From NCBI GenBank assembly GCA_032207245.1, contig CM063505.1, positions 177,416,030 through 177,480,029 on the forward strand: DNA of 64,000 nucleotides. The letters run 5' to 3'. Shown here one piece after another: positions 1-11,609 of the stretch. The notes beneath the pieces were generated by a model that saw nothing but the letters and a program-made list of their open reading frames with translations, made no database searches and was not told where the DNA came from. The stretch's first letter is position 1. Each line of letters starts with the position of its first letter. Source of the DNA: Pardosa pseudoannulata (Eukaryota; Arthropoda; Arachnida; Araneae; Lycosidae). Made by a program: the position numbers and the translations under genes.

Positions 1-2349
1 ATATGTATCACTAACTGCATTGGTAAGCACAGACTTATTGCCAGGAAGCACTTGTGGTATGCTTGAATGGTTAACACCATGTAATGAAATAATATAATCT
101 TGATATCCTGTTGATTACAATTTTGTGGCGGTTGATTGATGTACTGGAAGATTGCTCAGTGGTTATATGGTTATTTCAACTAATCGTGGATTAAGAATTA
201 ATGCCTCTTTAAAAGTTCTTACAAGTTTCTAGTTGTAAATGAAAGTAGAGTGCATTGCTCAGTAACAAAAATCATGTTTGAAGATAGTACATGGGTTTGA
301 ATCTCATCATGAAATGGGTAATAGTTTGGAATGGACGTTTAGTAGTCGATATCGGTCTAATTAGATATCGAGTAATTGCAGTCCAAACTTAACCGATATT
401 GCTTCTAACATGCTGGAACTTATATAAATTTCTCTATTAATTTAAATAGTTACTGGCACAATCTTATTACACTAGCGGCCTCAAGCAAAGAGAACTTGGA
501 TATTTATAGGACATCAGGATATATTAAGTTTATGATGGGAAAAATACATGGAACTTTATAGAGATAGGAAAATGGGCACCACAAAGTATTCCCTCAGTAA
601 ATGACGAAAAGAAAGATTTTACAAATTATGTAACATTCATTTCGTTAACTGCTTGAGGAAGTATAATTTTTATTTTATCCGGTGACAACAGCTGTATGTT
701 TAAATGGTTTTCATGGAGTTCGGGTTACAATTCTTTTGGTTTAAGTTAAACAAAATACTTTTGTCATTACATGTCATTACATGTGAAGGGAATTTCAGGA
801 AATTCCCTTTAAGCTAAAAGAATATATGAATACTGAAATCTAACTTTTAATTTTAAAATACATAGACAAGCTTTAAATTTAATCTAAAACTAATGTATTT
901 ATTGACGACAAAAGTGAGTTCGGAATACAGCTAAGAGAAAACAGTTTTGCTGTTATAAACTTATAAGAAAATATTATGCAAAAATCAGACGAATTGTACT
1001 GTTTATTACTACTTGATGTAAAGTAAAAGGAAATATTGGCAGACACGAAAAGGACCATCTATCTTAAAATAATGGTTTGAGATGCTTTCAGGTTGTACTT
1101 CGTGGGTGTAAAATCCACAACTGATATTACTATATAGTTCTATACTATACTATATAGTGAAGTACAAATACGTTCAGAATATTACACACAAATATATTCA
1201 AATATATTATATACAAATACATCACATTAGAACACATTAGGAAATAGGAAACTGGATGAGATATTTGCATGATAATATATTCAGAGCGGTACAGTAGAAG
1301 AATTAAATACAGACTTTAAAACATTCAGCATTGTTACAGGGCTGTAGTTTTTCCGCATTTTAAAATTAGTTAACCTAAGAGTTTATTCAGTTATGATTGA
1401 CAGACTTTTTGTTGTTTAAAGGAAGTAGTGCAATAGCGAAAAACTTCGATTTAACATGAAGTATTTATGTAACAAAAAATCTCAATATAACGAATTTAAC
1501 TCTACGGGTCGACGCCAGATGTCATTGATTGAGCTCTGCACAGACATCATTACGTTGAGAAACGCAATTAACCTTGAACTTGAAAGAGAGTGAGCAAATA
1601 ACAATTCTGGTGACACATCATAGAAAATAAAAATAACATATAAATTAATAGGTGCACAAGGAAGTCATATGGTGTCGAATTTTTTCAGTTATTTTTACTG
1701 TAATTAATTTATTTTTTTAAACACTTCGTGTGTACAGTTTGTTAAAAATATAAAATTGGAACTTAAAGTTTGGAGAAAGTTGGAGAACTAGATTCTAAAA
1801 ATATTTAAAAGCTCAACTTAAAAGTTTTATACGTGACTCAAGGAGCTCCATTTAATGATTTCACGATTTATTTTTTTAACTTTAAGCATAGGAGTTAATT
1901 AAGGTTTACAGTGTAAAGAGAATTCTCTTTAGCTTTAGATGACTTTTCAAAATTGCTGCTTCCGTGGAAAGACATTTCATTTGTCGTATTAAACCATGTA
2001 GCTTTGAATACTTCACATATACTGAATAAATAATCATCTTAGCTGCCATAATACTTTTCTTCCTCCTAGAATTTCGCTTCAATGAGTATTTTCAGAGAAC
2101 ATTAATGAATAGTGAATTTTAAAAGTTCTTTTACGGGTAAGAAACTTTTTTAATTGATTGAGACATTCCTCGATTTAACAAATATTTTTCAGGCCAAGCA
2201 TTATGTTTATCAGTTACTCCTCTTCATTGAGAACTGATTAGTTTAAATAATTGTACAGAAGAGTAAATACAGTAAGGCAGTCTCAAATAATAATTTTGTC
2301 TTACTTCAGTTCCAAGACATTAAATAATGACTTTTATTTTCACTTTTAG
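1..2349. other. AT-rich stretch without recognisable gene
   Basis: No long reading frame, RNA gene or repeat family is recognisable. An imperfect palindrome lies at 324-388 (arms opening GTTTGGA and closing TCCAAAC, each with GATATC near the centre). A short TA-rich palindrome lies near 1130-1155. The stretch ends in the pyrimidine-rich tract and AG that precede the candidate exon at 2350. Confidence 0.6.
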
Positions 2350-2747
2350 AGGAGTCACTGTGGTAACGTAGTTAGCATCTGGACTAAAGTGCACAGTTGT
2401 TTAGTGAGACTACTCAAGACAACTAGTACAATTAAATTTCCTTTGTTGAAGTTATCTTTTTTGGCAACTTGGCTGCAAAAGGAAGAGAAACCGTCTCTTT
2501 TTAGACCTTGGTCGTCTAACAACCAGGACTTGGCTCACATCTCGAAGTCTGACAAAACTAAGTCATCTGGCGACTCACACCAAAACTTTCCTCTTCCTAT
2601 AGGGGTGGACACTTCGGTCTCCCAGCGACTTCCGGTTCCAAAAAAGTCAAAAGCCACAAGCGTCGGTTGTGCTCCCGTTTTTAAATCTCCTTCCACGACG
2701 TCGAATGAGCATCACATTACTCATTTTATGGGGCCCTCATTGGCTGG
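2350..2747 (+). CDS. Candidate internal exon, unrecognised Ser/Lys-rich protein
   Basis: The frame is open from an AG that follows a T-rich tract (splice-acceptor-like, 2348-2349) for about 132 codons, to a GTAATT at 2748 that could be a donor; the next in-frame stop is two codons past 2747. Base composition is clearly more GC-rich than the flanks, as expected for coding DNA here. The product would be hydrophilic and rich in Ser, Lys and Pro after a short hydrophobic start. It contains the tetrapeptide FRPW, which loosely resembles C-terminal co-repressor motifs such as WRPW, but it is internal here, so I assign no role. There is no ATG near the start, so if real this is an internal exon. No family is recognised. 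The alternative is a decayed repeat or a chance open frame. Confidence 0.4.
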
Positions 2748-3530
2748 GTAATTAAGGTGGTTTATCGGTATGTCTCAATATTAATTTGTATTGGTAAGCC
2801 ATCAAGGGTGTGATCGCTGTTATGTCACAAATCTAGACTTCATGCCTTCACGTCATTGTTAAGCTGGCCACACCTGCTTTAGAAGAAAAGGTGAAAACAG
2901 CTGATATCTCCTCCTTTAACAAGTCAGCCATTGTAATTCGGGACATCAGTCTGAACTCCAGAGTGTATATAAGGCTGTTATTTTTTTTATAAACTACTTA
3001 AATTTATAACTCTTATCAGAACTACTTTTAACAAAGAATGGAATTTTTTTTATGTTTAAGGAATTTAAAACTGTGGAAAACACGGGGAAAAACACCTTCT
3101 TAATATTTCCTTTTCTTTTTTTAGCTATCTTAATTTCAAATAAACTTTTCCCCTTACATATTACTTTACAACACTAAAGATCTATAATATGTGATGATGA
3201 TAGATATAACAAAAACTAATTTCCATAATCCAAATTATTAATTAGGACGTTTTCGCACTGTAATGTCATTTACGTCTTAGTAACTATCAATAGTCTTTAA
3301 GTTGAAAAAATTGACCTTCATGTCCAAAACCGCAGTAACTGCCACTATTTTACTCTTTAATATAATATTTTTTAATACAAATATTTTTCCCGTAGCAAAA
3401 TTTTATGTAATTAAAGTATTTTCCCCTTAAAATAATAGATGACAAAACAATGGTTTACTAATAGCAAAGAGTATTGAGTGTGCATAATCTATTTTCTGCG
3501 ATACTTGATATACGCAACGTACATCAAATT
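2748..3530. other. AT-rich stretch, no gene called
   Basis: A short open stretch at about 2866-2990 on the plus strand (about 37 codons, relatively GC-rich) could be part of the same locus as the exon at 2350-2747, but it has no convincing splice sites. The rest is featureless AT-rich DNA. Confidence 0.45.
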
Positions 3531-4912
3531 CTGAAGAATCGATACTTGTGGGATAATCGATTTTTTTGAGTATCATTTCAACAAAAATCGGTTCTTTAAA
3601 AAGAGTCGATATTTTCGAACAATTGATTGATTCTTTTTATAAAATCGATATGTTTCGAAGTATCAATTCTTTAGGAGTCGATTCCATTGAAGAATCGATT
3701 CTTTTAGATAATCGATTATTTGGAAGATTCGATTCTTTAAAAGGAATCGATTTTTTCGAATAATCCAATGTTTTGGAGAATTGATTATTTCGAGGAATCG
3801 ATTCTATTTAAAGAATTGATTTTTTTTCGAATGATCGATTCTTTGGGAGAATCTATTATTTTGAAGAATCCACTCTTTTTATAGAATCAATTTGTTTCGT
3901 TTAATCGATTCTTTAGAAGAATCGATTTGTTTGGAAAGGTCGATTCTTTTGGAAGGAAATATTTTTTCGTATAATTCTTTAAGAGAAGAGATTCTTTTTA
4001 AATAATATATTATTTTAATAATCAGTTCTTTTAGAAAATTGATTCTTTTTGGGTCTCGATTATTTATAAAAGTCGATTTATTTTAAAACTCGATTTATTT
4101 GCTGAATTGTATTTTTTTTATAGAATTGATTCTTTTGGAAGAATCATTTCTTTTTGAAGAATCGATTTTTCTAGAATCCATTTCTCAATTGAATATTATT
4201 TTTAGATTATTGAAAACTGTTTTAAAATTGAAGATTCTAAATATATTATTTTTGATGAATCTGAAAATATTTATTTTGTTTGGAGTATAGATTATTTTTA
4301 TAGAATTGATTCTATTTTATAAACAATTCTTTTGAAGGATCGATATTCTTAACAATCGATTTCTTTGAAAAATCAATGTTTTTGTACAATCCATTCTTTT
4401 GAAGAAAAGATTCGAGTTTTTTTTTGACAATCGATTTATTTCTTTTTGAAGTATCTGTTTTTTATTGGGATCGATTTTTTTGAAGAATCGATTTTTTTCA
4501 ATAACCGATTCTATTGAAGAATGAATTCTTTTAAAGACGAGATTCTTTTGGAAAACTAATATGTGGAAGGATTGATCCTTCCTGCAGAATCGGGTCTTTT
4601 GAATAATTGGTTCTTTTGAACAATTCATTCTCTTGAGGAAGTATGGATACTTTTATAGAATCTATTCTTTTGAAGAATCTAAAATTTTTCAAAAATAAAT
4701 TCTTTTTATAGAATCGATTTTTTTGAATAATCAATTCTTTTTATAGAATCAATTCTTTTTGAAAAATCGATTTTTATGGAACCGATTTCTAAGTTGAATA
4801 ATATTTTTAGATTGAAGAAATTGTTTTAATATTAAATATTTAAAATATATTATTTTTAATCAATCTGAAAGCATTTTTTTAATTCAAAGAATCGATTTTC
4901 GAGAATAGGTTC
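3531..4912. repeat. Minisatellite on a palindromic ATCGAT core
   Basis: Degenerate tandem repeat with a period of about 17-18 bp and a consensus close to GAAGAATCGATTCTTTT. The core AAGAATCGATTCTT is its own reverse complement, so each unit is a small palindrome and carries a ClaI-type ATCGAT; about 19 exact ATCGAT remain. A higher-order duplication is visible: a non-repeat spacer at about 4165-4275 (core near 4182) recurs at about 4776-4885 (core near 4788), an offset of about 606 bp. The short frames on the minus strand read as repeated FKKID/QKNRF-like peptides and are by-products of the repeat. Confidence 0.8.
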
Positions 4913-4914
4913 TT

Positions 4915-4932
4915 CAAGTATGTACATATATA

Positions 4933-4978
<46 letters not shown>

Positions 4979-5006
4979 TATATATATTATATATATATAT
5001 ATATAT
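4915..5006. repeat. TA microsatellite
   Basis: (TA)n with TATATTA interruptions. It abuts the left end of the pogo-like element, consistent with insertion into a TA target. Confidence 0.9.
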
Positions 5007-5177
5007 AGTCAAACCTGTCTATCTCGAATCTCTTGGGATTAAAAATTCGAGATAAACAGGATTCGAGATACTCAGGTTTTATGAAAATAGACTGAGAAAA
5101 TTTCTTTACACAATACAAAAGATTGAAAATTTGCAGTACTTTCAGTTTTATTTACATACCTTACAGAAAGTAATCCA

Positions 5178-5560
5178 TTAGGTGTTTTTGATGCAAAACT
5201 TTTTTAGACTGGACAGTATTTGTAGTTTTAACACAATGGCAAACAATTTGATCAATATTTTCTTGGGATTCAAGAAAAATTCTTTATGTTTTAATGGCTT
5301 TTTTTTATCGTAATGATGCCGTTGAGAATGAAGAGCATCATGGTGCTCTTCATTCTCAAAAGTTCCACGAATGTTTTCTAAAATTTCGGAATCAGTTAAT
5401 AATGTTCCGCTTGTTACCACTGATTCATCTACTTCTATAAAGTCTTTAAATGAAGTTTCAGCATTCAGTTTCTGTCTGATAATCATCCATTCCTTCGGGT
5501 TTTCATCAGTTTCCTCGGCCGGTTGGTTGCTCTTCGGTTTCCTTCTATTGCCCCCTCCTC
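5178..5560 (-). pseudogene. pogo/Tigger-type transposase, C-terminal fragment
   Basis: The minus-strand frame is open from about 5560 to the stop at 5178. It holds an acidic linker, then DFIEVDESVVTSG followed by LTDSEILENI. This resembles the acidic tail after the DDE domain of Tigger/jerky-type transposases, where an F-x-x-V-D...LTDEEI-like stretch is common. The HTH DNA-binding part and the DDE catalytic core are absent. The frame runs into a 16-bp hairpin (5322-5359). It sits inside the inverted-repeat-bounded element at 5007-5963 in the expected position. It is non-functional as an enzyme. The family call rests on motif memory and element context. Confidence 0.55.
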
Positions 5561-5599
5561 AACCCCCATCCCTTATTATTCCAGAGCAGAGAACATAGA

Positions 5600-5742
5600 G
5601 AAATACACTTCTAGTTTTCTTTCTAGGGGGGTTATTTGGTCATGGACTGGGTGGGAATTGTACTAAAAACGGTTTTTAGTACAATTCCCACCCAGTCCCT
5701 GACCAAATAACCCCCCTAGAAAGAAAACTAGAAGTGTATTTC
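5600..5742. repeat. Near-perfect 71-bp inverted repeat with 1-nt spacer
   Basis: Arm 5600-5670 is the reverse complement of 5672-5742 with a single mismatch (T in one arm, G expected from the other, in the GGTCA[T/G]GGAC segment); the spacer is one G at 5671. Transcribed RNA would form an almost uninterrupted 71-bp duplex. The arms are more GC-rich than the surroundings. It lies within the pogo-like element. Confidence 0.9.
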
Positions 5743-5959
5743 CGGGAAATGGGAACTTGTGCGGTTGTCAACGCAATAAGGCTCTAAACTGGAATGTTGT
5801 GTTTCTTACGAAAATTCGAGATAGACAGGTTTGGGAAAAAAATAATTTGAGATAGGTTTGGAAAATACTTGAAATTTTTATTGAAAATGTAGAGAAATTG
5901 AAAAAATTCAACATAGACAGGTTTTCGAGATAAGCAGGTTTCGAGATAGACAGGTTTGA

Positions 5960-5962
<3 letters not shown>

Positions 5963-6039
<77 letters not shown>

Positions 6040-6086
6040 CACATTTATATATATCTTTATATATATATATATATATATATATATTA
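5963..6086. repeat. TA microsatellite
   Basis: (TA)n with a few interruptions, adjoining the right end of the pogo-like element. The YIYIYI frames on both strands are products of the repeat. Confidence 0.9.
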
Positions 6087-6891
6087 CATATGTAGATTAT
6101 TATACCAAAAATATCTATCCAAAACTGTTTTTTCCGATCTCATTTTTAGAATAACTTAATTTCTTATCCGTAAAATATTACATAAAGAAGTTTTCTAAAT
6201 TCTTCTTACTCTTCTCTCAAAACTAACGCTGTAACAAATGCTATTTTCGTGTCCATTGGATACATTTTTTCTGTTGTCCCAGGAGAAGTTTATAGCTTCT
6301 GCAATAATTAAATTGCTGCCTTTGGAATTTTTGAGCCAGCTTAAATGATCAGTGTTCACACCTATCTCAGAAGAAGTTCTGATTCATATTTAGTCTGATT
6401 AGAAGAAAATCGTGTGATCCGTTCTGTGTTAGGCCGAAATCCATTTACTAAACATACAGCTTTGAATATAAATTTATGGCTTAAAATCAAATCAAAGCAC
6501 ATCTATTAGATGACATAATTGTAAACGATAAATGGTTAAAAATTTAGGAGTCTGTATTTAACTTCATCTTTCTTCCCTCAAACAGATTACACTTCTCAAT
6601 ATAAGAATAAAATTGAAGAATCTTTTTCTATTTATGTTCCACGTAAAAATGACTCTAGATTTAATAGAGATTTAAATTTACCAGATTCCCCTCAAATGAA
6701 TTCTTTAAAAATTATTTGTTCCTTGTGTATTAGTACACTATACACGTAATAATATATTTCCGAAAGAAAATAAAAGTAGTTTAAATTTCTTTTACGAATT
6801 TAATTCATAACGGCATATGATTATCAAATTCTCCGATAAAAGAATTATTTTTCATAAAGTCAGCATCTAAATGACTGCTTTTTCAAAATTT
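6087..6891. other. AT-rich stretch, nothing recognised
   Basis: No open frame above background, no repeat family and no RNA gene seen. Confidence 0.6.
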
Positions 6892-6896
6892 GTTAT

Positions 6897-7688
6897 TGTA
6901 CCGAGGTACTTTCCCATGATGGTCAGCACGTACATGGACAGCTGTGGAAGAAATTCCCACGAAGAATTTAGATGCACCTGTTGACTTCAAGTTTGAGGGA
7001 CCGCTGCGGAGAAGTTATAGATCACATAATGGCACAAGCTTAACGGCCAAGCTCGTACAGAGATATAACCCTGAGTTATGGGGGCAGGGGATAAAATTAA
7101 TATCAGCTTTCATGAAATGGGCTATTTTAATGAGCCCACCTGAACTCCAGGAGGGGGTGCAGATATAGGAAATTTTCACCAAAAAGCGATGAACAAAGAA
7201 GAAAAAGGGGCGTTAAAACCGAGATGAAGAGTTAGGAAAGAGAGTTAAGAAAAAGGAGTCGAAGTTGGGATTCAAGAGTAGCTGGACATCGAAATCCCAA
7301 GCCCTGCATGCCAGCATCGACGTCCCGTGCGTCCGAACGTCCGGACCGACATACCGCATGAGGAAAGCCCCTGCTTATTCCCCTGTACTTTTACTAGACG
7401 TAAAACAGATTTAACATATTCATGACGGTTATTTAGGCCTCAGTTTGCAATTCAATATTTTGATTAAGGAATAACGTATAACTAGACAAAATTGTAATAA
7501 TTATTATGTATTGATGAATATAGAATCTAAATAATTGATGGTTGTGTTATATGGTGAGCAAGTAGTGTATCAATTTGTAAATAGTGTTCAGAATAAATGT
7601 CTTAATCCAAATATAAGGTATTATATTTTTACTGTGTTTCTCCTTTGTAAACGAACACTGGTGTTAGTGTTGTGAGTACATTACAACA
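6897..7688 (+). mobile_element. Solo LTR, family A, with 5-bp target duplication GTTAT
   Basis: The element begins TGTACCGAGG and ends TACATTACAACA (5'-TG...CA-3'). It is flanked directly on both sides by GTTAT (6892-6896 and 7689-7693), a 5-bp target-site duplication as made by LTR-retrotransposon integrases. A polyadenylation signal AATAAA at 7593-7598 lies about 90 bp from the 3' end, as expected for the R region. An inverted paralogue of about the same length occurs at 43879-44674. There is no internal coding sequence, so this is a solo LTR left by LTR-LTR recombination. The short frame at 6944-7168 lies inside the LTR and is not taken as a gene. I cannot tell Gypsy from BEL/Pao from the LTR alone. 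Confidence 0.85.
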
Positions 7689-7693
7689 GTTAT

Positions 7694-8382
7694 ATTTAAT
7701 TATTTGTAATAGCAAGTAATCAGTTAATCCACAATAATATTTGTGGGATAAACATTATATAATATATAACGCCTCAATTAACTGAAGCAATAATATCCCA
7801 TCCTAACTGTGTGAAACTTGAGAATAGCTGTCTACTAAATGATCTCTATCAGCAGTCATAAAGGAAACCCTACTTTCTGAATACCATTATGAACTAACTG
7901 ATCATAAAACAAAACGCCATAATATCGGTTTTCTATGGCATTCACATCAGTGGAGCATGACAAAAATTATTTTCCTATATACAATCGAAAGGATAGACTT
8001 TCTCTCCTGGGAACATTTTGTAAAGGTAAAATCATTAAAGCCTTATTGAGCCGTGTTAGAGAACATTACATAAATCTACTTGCTCTACTTCTCTAATTAG
8101 TGTCTTGTGCCATTGTTGGAATAATTAACGCTGACCCAGAAATACGACAAAAATATTTGCCATCAAAGATTTATAGATTTATTTGTTTAGCATTCAACCG
8201 CTATTATCTAACATCGTGTTTTGGGATTATTTTTTATCTGTTTCATATGCAAAGTTTTTATTATAAACACCCCAGATGGGGCAAGATGATTGCAGAATAG
8301 CTAAGCATAGCTAGGCATATGTTTGAACTAGAAAATATATGTTTGACTCTCAGCAGTGGCGATTAAGATCACATAAGCACTC
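7694..8382. other. AT-rich stretch, nothing recognised
   Basis: A frame at 8100-8300 has no start context or homology that I recognise; it is treated as chance. Confidence 0.55.
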
Positions 8383-8394
8383 CTCATGACTTTT

Positions 8395-8572
8395 GTCGAT
8401 CGATGGCCAAATGGTAGAGCGCTGTTCTTCGGTACCGCAATTCGTAAGTTAGAGTCCCTCTGCTGGCACGGATGTTTGTAGCCATACGGAAACTGCTTTA
8501 AGCAGTAGGTTTCGTTCTCATTAGTCATCGTTAGCAAAACAATAGACCGTAACTCTCCAAACCAAATCAAAT
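8395..8572 (+). mobile_element. tRNA-derived SINE, diverged copy
   Basis: Same family as 12455-12631: box-A-like GATGGCCAAATGG near 8403, a degraded box B, then the conserved body (GGATGTTTGTAGCC...) and a tail ending in CCAAACCAAATC. It is flanked by the 12-bp direct repeat CTCATGACTTTT (8383-8394 and 8573-8584), the target duplication of L1-type retroposition. The minus-strand frame over it is the antisense of the SINE. Confidence 0.85.
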
Positions 8573-8805
8573 CTCATGACTTTTTTCTCAAAACTGAAAT
8601 ATATTAAGCTATTTCTTTTAATATATTATCACAATTGTTTAGAACTGTAGTAGCCAAATGGTGGTCCACGAACCACCAGAGGTCCATGAAAACTTTTTGA
8701 TGGTCCAGAGAAAAACGGTGATTATTCATTATAAGCTGCAACACAACTACTAAAAAGTTTCATTAACATTAAAATTAAAAATGAAAACTAACAGTGTAAC
8801 CCCAT

Positions 8806-9062
8806 AACTAAAGTGACCAGACGTCCCGTTTTGATCTGGACTGTCCCTTTTTACAATTACGAGTTCCGGTGTCCCCGAAATGGACTGTGAGACTCAAAAT
8901 TGTCCCGTATTCAGAAACCTTGCAAAAATTTGAGTCGCAGACGGCCGGCCACCGCCCTGCTTTTCTATTGCAATTGAATACATTTTATGTTTGCCTGCTA
9001 CAAATGTTCTAGTAGAAAGAGTATTTTCTATTATGAACAATTGTGGACATCATTTTAGCTGA
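8806..9062 (+). mobile_element. hAT transposon fragment with dimerisation-domain remnant
   Basis: The start GTGACCAGACGTCCCGTTTT is of a kind seen at termini of hAT elements in animal genomes. At 8991-9062 a short frame reads PATNVLVERVFSIMNN before a stop, matching the conserved VERVFSxM core of the hAT C-terminal dimerisation domain. No right terminus or target duplication was found, so the piece is truncated. A second terminus-like scrap (GGTCCACGAACCACC...) lies at 8660-8700. Confidence 0.5.
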
Positions 9063-10690
9063 ATCCTCATTGGTTGGCTGTCCCGATTGAGGCTTCTCCA
9101 GGCAACCCTCCGGGTCATTACCAGCAACCGATCAGGGCGCAACATCTATTCAGCTGAACTGTCACCATCCCAGACATTCTGTCGCCACATTATTGTATCC
9201 GGTCACAAGAAGAGGTTTCATATCAGCTGATTCCGGTCGTTAGTTCTGGACAAAGGGGGGGGGTCTTCACAGGGGAGCCATTGAATTTTCCTTTGTGTGG
9301 TATAATTGAAATAAAATATCTTCCCCGAACCAACTGGCCAAAGTCCAACCACTCTGAGGCAATGGCATTTCCTATTTACAGTCTGGGCAATAAGTCCTCG
9401 AAAAATAATCCCCCACAGTCATCAGTGTCCAGAACTTGTCAGTCAACCCTTGTTATCAAGACTTTGGAGACATTTCGTACACATGGACAAGATAAGAACA
9501 ACAGAACACTTATAAATATAGATTATTTTTAAATTAAAGGGTAGTTTAAACAATTATTTTTCTCTTCGTGCTTAATATTTTTTCCTCATGAATTGAAACA
9601 ATATAATTTCTTCTAAACTAATTCCTAAGGAAAGAAAGATTTTACTGTGTCTAAAAAGGTGCCTCTGAATCAATGTTTCTAAACGAAGCGTGGGAGTATA
9701 TCCGTATAGAATTTGTTCTCTCCTTTTTTCGACATTTTCTTGGCAAAGAATTACGGAAAACATTCTTTTTTTCCTGGGCAGTTTTTAAACCATTAAGCGA
9801 TTTTTTTTAAAATTTTTCAATAATGTTGGATTTTACTGATTCTGAGAAGTAGTAATTTTTATTTTCAAGGTATCTTTATTATTTTCCTAAATGATCTTAA
9901 TTTTTATTACTCTTAAACTTGATAAAAATTATATAAATCCCAGAATAGTTTTAAAAGGAAGAAATAAGGTCGATGTACCGTATTCTTTAGTTTCTACCAA
10001 GTGTTAATACCAAAGAAAAGAAAATACCTCTTTCATTACAATGGTGATATACAACCCCAAAACCTATGCCTGGGTACACCACTGACTCTTAATGTTGACA
10101 TGGGTGTTTGCAGTCGTTTACAATCGACTTAAAGTCTAGAGTGGAATTTCAGTTGGGTGAAAATTGAATGAATATTCGATATTTTTCTTTCAATGAGTTA
10201 TGAAATATAATTAAGAATAAGAAGCAAAAAAGATTTTTTAATTTGTACCATAGTATAATGAATATAATTATGACAATAAGAAATAGAGTTACTACTAATG
10301 ATTTTATGTATTTTTCAAATTAAATTTTTTTCTAGTTTAAAAATATTTGGAATATTTCAAATTCTTTTCTAATTTCATAATTTCTCAGAAATTTATCAAC
10401 CATTGATTTTATAGTACATAAAATAAAAAATAATTAAGATTAATATGTTTCGAAATGTATAATCAATTAGTAAGTATATCAAAGAGTTATTATAGGAAAT
10501 TTGTACAGGAAAAATGCATACTTTCGTCATTTATTTCTCGCAATGCTTTTCGAGAATACTTATAAGAACTAAATTTTATTTTCATATCTAATAGGTAACT
10601 TTTAAATATAAAAAACCACATATGTAAAAGAAGCATGCATGATGCATTTTTAATAAAAGCACTTTTGAAATAGTCAATAATTAATAACTT
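9063..10690. other. Unassigned; first 480 bp comparatively GC-rich
   Basis: 9063-9540 is less AT-rich than its surroundings and holds a plus-strand frame (9281-9532) that I do not recognise; it may be decayed repeat. 9540-10690 is AT-rich with nothing visible. Confidence 0.4.
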
Positions 10691-11609
10691 TTAAGGTATC
10701 CGTCTACGTTCGGATAACTTTTTTTTTAAACGTAGAAACTAGTTCATGTTTTTACATTTTTAGGTTTATTTTTTATATTATCATAGAAAATTGCACTTCC
10801 TGGAGAAGTTTTTATAAAACTTGTAGCAAATTAAGAAAATTTAGTGAAAAAAATTGGGTTTTTTCAAAAGGTCTAATTTTTGAATAAATTAATTTCAATA
10901 TTTTTGGAAGCAACAGATTTCTTATACTCTGGACTAGTGAATCACCTAAAATCTTTGCTTAATTTACATTTGGTAAAAAAATTTGGTCCTTCAAAATCAT
11001 ACACATTGAATTTTTAATGAATTTTCTTTATATCTAACTATGAGTGTAACATCTTTAAAAATTATCCAAATTTAAAGCTTTTAGGTCATTCACTAGTAAA
11101 TACTATCAAAAGCATTCACAATAATTCTCAACAAAATATTTTAATAACTTTTTGAGAAATCACATTTCAAGTTTCAACATTTTATTAAAAATACCGTTCT
11201 GAGAAAAACGCATTTAAAGTTCATGAAAGCAAATTTAACTATTAAAAAATTTAAATATATGTTTAAAATTCCCCACACTTTCTTGCTTCAAAACTTTCTA
11301 ATTGCCAAGTTACTAATTATTAAAAATACTAGAAAAATGTTTAAACTCATCTTCATGGAAATTTAAAGTTTTGTCCAAAAAATGCTCTTTAAAAGGCTTT
11401 AAATTAATAACTTTCGGTTCCGAAGTCGGTACTTCCGTTTTGTTTTGACAGCTGTCACTCATGTTTAAACAGCTGTAACTTTTCTTTCAAATGCCTTAGA
11501 GACAAAACAAAAACAGATTTAGAAGCCTAAAAGTTAAAATTTTACAATAGAGAATTAAAAAAAATTATGATTTTTGGCAAAAAATGACGTTCACAATGTA
11601 GACGGTTAA
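10691..11609. mobile_element. TTAA-flanked non-autonomous element, Kolobok- or piggyBac-like
   Basis: Flanked by TTAA (10691-10694 and 11606-11609). The left end reads GGTATCCGTCTACGTTCGG, and the reverse complement of the right end reads CCGTCTACATTG, giving an inverted repeat on CCGTCTACRTT. No transposase frame is present. The interior has an ACTTCCG...ACAGCTGT stretch near 11440-11475 that is echoed in the element at 54200-55055, suggesting a distant family link. A TTAA target duplication is shared by piggyBac and Kolobok superfamilies; the GG start leans to Kolobok, but this is inference. Confidence 0.6.

Larger units (their letters stand above)
5007..5963 (-). mobile_element. pogo/Tigger-like DNA transposon, degenerate
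   Basis: The terminal inverted repeats read AGTCAAACCTGTCTATCTCG at the left (5007 on) and the matching reverse complement at the right (ending about 5960), flanked by TA. Further copies of the subterminal motif TCGAGATARACAGG occur inside both ends (5048-5080, 5815-5850, 5880-5950). That architecture, with a TA target and a CAGTCAAACC-type terminus, is typical of pogo/Tigger elements in the Tc1-mariner superfamily. A transposase C-terminal remnant runs on the minus strand. At under 1 kb it is far shorter than an autonomous element (2 kb or more), so most of the transposase is missing. Confidence 0.75.

Noticed and set aside
3566..4734. Several short frames over the ATCGAT minisatellite
   Set aside because: The peptides are periodic and arise from the 17-18-bp repeat.
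5784..6159. YIYIYIY reading frames over TA repeats (also at 20200-20523, 21409-21660, 51702-52004, 53314-53525)
   Set aside because: Direct translation of (TA)n; no protein significance.
8328..8570. Minus-strand frames over SINEs (also 12427-12630, 58136-58360, and plus 62585-62776)
   Set aside because: They recur wherever the SINE occurs and are translations of the tRNA-like head and body.
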